From the NCBI GenBank assembly GCA_020086605.1, contig JACBWW010000008.1, positions 15,831,762 through 15,895,761 of the forward strand: 64,000 nucleotides of DNA, written 5' to 3'. Positions 61,471-64,000 of the stretch are shown in pieces. The DNA comes from Lanius collurio (Eukaryota > Chordata > Aves > Passeriformes > Laniidae). The notes beneath the pieces were generated by a model. The model did not search any database and was not told the origin of the DNA. It worked only from the letters and a program-made list of their open reading frames with translations. Each line of letters begins with the position of its first letter. Position 1 is the first letter of the stretch. A program made the position numbers and the translations under genes.

Positions 61471-63805
61471 TTCAAATGCAACTTTATAAAGATGCTTGGA
61501 AACAAAATAATTTCTAAATTAAAGGCCTGGAGAAATGTAAAGATATTCTTCCTTTTTCTTTTCTTTCTCAGAGACAAAGTTAAATTTCAAGATAAACTGT
61601 TAAAAAGAAATTCAATCAGAGAAATCTGCTGGAAAATTTTAAATAGCCTTTTACTGTTTGGAAAATTGGCCTGTTGCATCTTCAGTGAAGCTCACCCACT
61701 CAGTGTGTCTCTAGCAGTTGAAACTTCTGTCCACCCTGAATAAATAAAACCTACTGCAGTCATAGAACTGTTGCCATAAGAAATTAATTAATTTTCAAAA
61801 GGCTCTTGCATTACTGTAAAAAAGTCACAGAAATGAGAAGGAAAAATTAATAATTTTATGTTCATCATAAGGACTAAGGTTTATGAGTTATGTCAGGCCT
61901 GAGGTCACCCATGAAACAAGAGAATTAAAGAAATATTAAAAAGACATGTCCTCAAGGAGCACTGGAAATGTAAATTATAACACAAGCCTGGTTTTTAGTG
62001 CAATAAGGCATCTGATTGTGTACAATCAGGAAGGCCTGATTCTGACCCATGCAAAACTAATTCACTTATTAAATTATTTCAAAGTTCTTTCAATACTGGA
62101 GGTATACAACATAAAAAAGTCTGAAGTAAACCCATGAGTAAGGTGAGTAAGGTGAGTGAATAAACTCTTAGCCATCCCTTAAAATTAAAAGGAAAAAACT
62201 ATTATTTTCAATAATGCAATCAACAATTGAGCAAAAACAGGTTCAGTGACATCTTAAATAACAGTTTTAAAGGCTCTTTCAACAGCCTCACTTTGTTCAT
62301 TCAAAAATAACGTTTTCAAGTTTTCAAAATCATTTGTAGCCATTTTGATGTGTTACATTTTTACTGTCATTGAAATGCATTTACTGTGATAATTAGAACT
62401 GATGGCAAATGCAGAGGAACTTTATAAGGATATTATGTCACTCTAACACAGCTCTAGGTCCTGATGGATTTAGTAATGACTTCAAAAATGAAATTCCAGA
62501 CAAATCAAACTATTAAATACTTCATCCAGTAAAAAACCAAGTAAATAAATAAATAAAAGAAAATTGTCAGTGACATAAAAGCTAAAGAAGTCTTATAAAG
62601 GATAATATGTGCATATCTTTCCACTCTAGGTCATGTTAATATATTGAAAGAAAAATTTATCTAAAGCACATAAACTATTTTTCAGTTCATCTGTTATGGT
62701 AGGATTTAGGGAGTTAATGATAATAAGGTCTCTTATCCCTGCAGCATTTTATTCTGACTCCAGGAGGGTCAAAGCCATAATTCTTTACCTTGGGGAAATT
62801 ATCCTGCTATTAACTCACCATTATATTTTACATAGCAGAGTTAATGCAAACACACTATATTGATGTATAACTAAAACATAATTCATTAAATGAGTATAAA
62901 TTTCATGTAAGGCGAGTAATGTAAAGTAATCCTTGATCTTTTCTAACATGTAGAAAACAGAGTTCAGAAAGTTTATTGGGGGCCAGAGGGCCAGTAGAAT
63001 TGCAGAGTGTTTGCCCTTTGCTGACTGTGTGTTTTCATCAGGATCTCAGGCTGGCCAGCTGTGATCATGCACCTCTGTCTCCTCTGAGAAGTCTCCCTGC
63101 AAGTGTAAGGAAGTTGCACATGTAGCTGTGCATGCTGTGACAGACCTTGTCATTCATATAACATCAGCTACTGAAGGCTCATAGAAATATTTGTGCATGT
63201 CTGTAACAAAAAAAGAGAAAGAAAGAAAGAAAACCACACTTGATGCATAATCAGCCTTTTATCAGTCTTTTTATCTATAAAATAATTGCTTTGAGTGTTA
63301 ATTAATTTCTGAGATGTTAAGATGTTACATGTTAAATAATGCTTAGAGTGTTCCGCAAATGAATTAATTTCTTACTGCAACAGTTCTGTTGAACAAAATT
63401 TTTTTAGTTTACAAATGTTCTTTTCACAGCCACAGTATTTATCCAGATCTGCAGTTGGATAGATATACTAAAATATACACAATCACCACTTGTCTAACTT
63501 GAAATAACTGTTGCATTTTGATTTGCCAAACTGTTTTGGCTATGTGAATGAGACAGTGTGTTATTTAAAACATGTAAACAGAATCAAGAGATCGAAGCTT
63601 ATAGTTTGCCTTTTTTTTCTGTTCTATGTATATTTTGGGATAACATTCAGTTCTGAATACTGTAAAATTTATATATTAGAGCAAAGATTTTTAAGAATGT
63701 AATGCCATGTCATATTAATATATAGCATGATTTGAAAACACAAATCTCAAAAAAATTATTACTTAGTCTTCCACAAAGGTATCTTAGTTTAAGACAATAA
63801 TGTGG
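61471..63805. other. Unique non-coding DNA
   Basis: AT-rich, with no recognised gene. Simple repeats: AAAT at about 62537-62558 and GAAA at about 63209-63233. Tandem GTAAGGTGAGT words lie at 62139-62157. Confidence 0.55.
63209..63233. repeat. GAAA microsatellite
   Basis: AGAGAAAGAAAGAAAGAAAA follows an A-run. It is a simple repeat. Confidence 0.8.
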
Positions 63806-64000
63806 GGTGCACAGCAGCAAGGCAGAAAGGGACCTGGGAGTACTGACAGCAGCTGAACCTGAGGCAGGGTGTGCCCAGGTGGCCAAGAAGCCCAATGGCG
63901 TCCTGGCCTTCATCAGCAATGGTGTGGCCAGTAGGAGCATGGAAGTCATTCTTCCCCTGTACTCAACACTGGTGAGGCCACATCTTGAATCCTGTGTTCA
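63806..64000 (+). mobile_element. CR1 LINE, plus strand, runs off the right edge
   Basis: The plus strand encodes CR1 ORF2 residues in one frame from about 63852: [20 protein letters not shown], then [10 protein letters not shown] at the window end. These are almost the same residues as in the minus-strand CR1 at 18522-18893, so both belong to the same subfamily. Upstream, around 63839, GGGAGTACTGACAGC appears to have lost bases relative to a family form such as gggagtgctg.tgacagc, shifting the frame. The element starts at about 63806 (5' truncated) and continues beyond the window. Confidence 0.9.

Noticed and set aside
1..64000. tRNA, rRNA, CRISPR array, operon or prokaryotic mobile element
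   Set aside because: None was seen. Base composition, CR1 elements and LTRs identify vertebrate nuclear DNA, where such systems are not expected, apart from tRNA and rRNA genes, of which I found no sign.

Overview
The window reads as bird nuclear DNA, and I found no intact protein-coding gene in it. The clearest evidence is a set of CR1 LINE fragments of the avian type. They have octamer tails of the ATTCTGTG kind, recognisable CR1 ORF2 reverse-transcriptase and C-terminal residues, and 5' truncation. Long terminal repeats (LTRs) of avian endogenous retrovirus type accompany them. The sequence is AT-rich, repeat-poor and full of stop codons in all frames. Open frames seldom exceed 150 codons, and those that do either cross the assembly gap or lie in GC-richer patches on the minus strand. 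This is what a large intron or a gene-poor intergenic stretch of a bird chromosome looks like. A songbird is my guess, from the LTR families, but the sequence alone does not prove it.

Layout. 1-3.5 kb is unique DNA with a 42-bp tandem repeat and a GC-richer patch at 1.4-2.3 kb. 3.56-4.26 kb looks like an LTR. 7.3-7.5 kb is an LTR fragment on the minus strand. 18.2-20.5 kb is the main repeat locus: a 5'-truncated minus-strand CR1 split by an 806-bp solo LTR, with matching TGTTATA/TATAACA ends and a CACT target duplication. 25.64-26.03 kb and 28.35-28.74 kb are two copies of a 393-bp segment that differ at nine positions. 35.7-36.8 kb is an endogenous retrovirus remnant (LTR plus primer-binding-site-like leader). 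37.57-37.93 kb is a small CpG-rich patch with three CCAAT boxes. 41.0-41.3 kb and 60.4-60.8 kb hold degraded LTR copies of the same family as 7.3-7.5 kb. 51.735-52.129 kb is a run of 395 N. Small CR1 pieces lie at 26.95, 42.57, 44.95, 51.28 and 61.36 kb, and a plus-strand CR1 runs off the right edge from 63.8 kb.

The most interesting large-scale signal is compositional. From position 1 to about 51 kb the plus strand is poor in G+T (190 of 480 bases in eight hand-counted rows). From about 54 kb to the end it is rich in G+T (167 of 300 in five rows). Such a switch is expected where transcription direction changes. It would fit a minus-strand transcription unit covering the left 51 kb, and possibly a plus-strand one on the right, with the switch near the assembly gap. 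A few short stretches bounded by splice-like signals on the minus strand are reported as leads, not as exons. I see no operon, CRISPR array, tRNA, rRNA or other dedicated system here.
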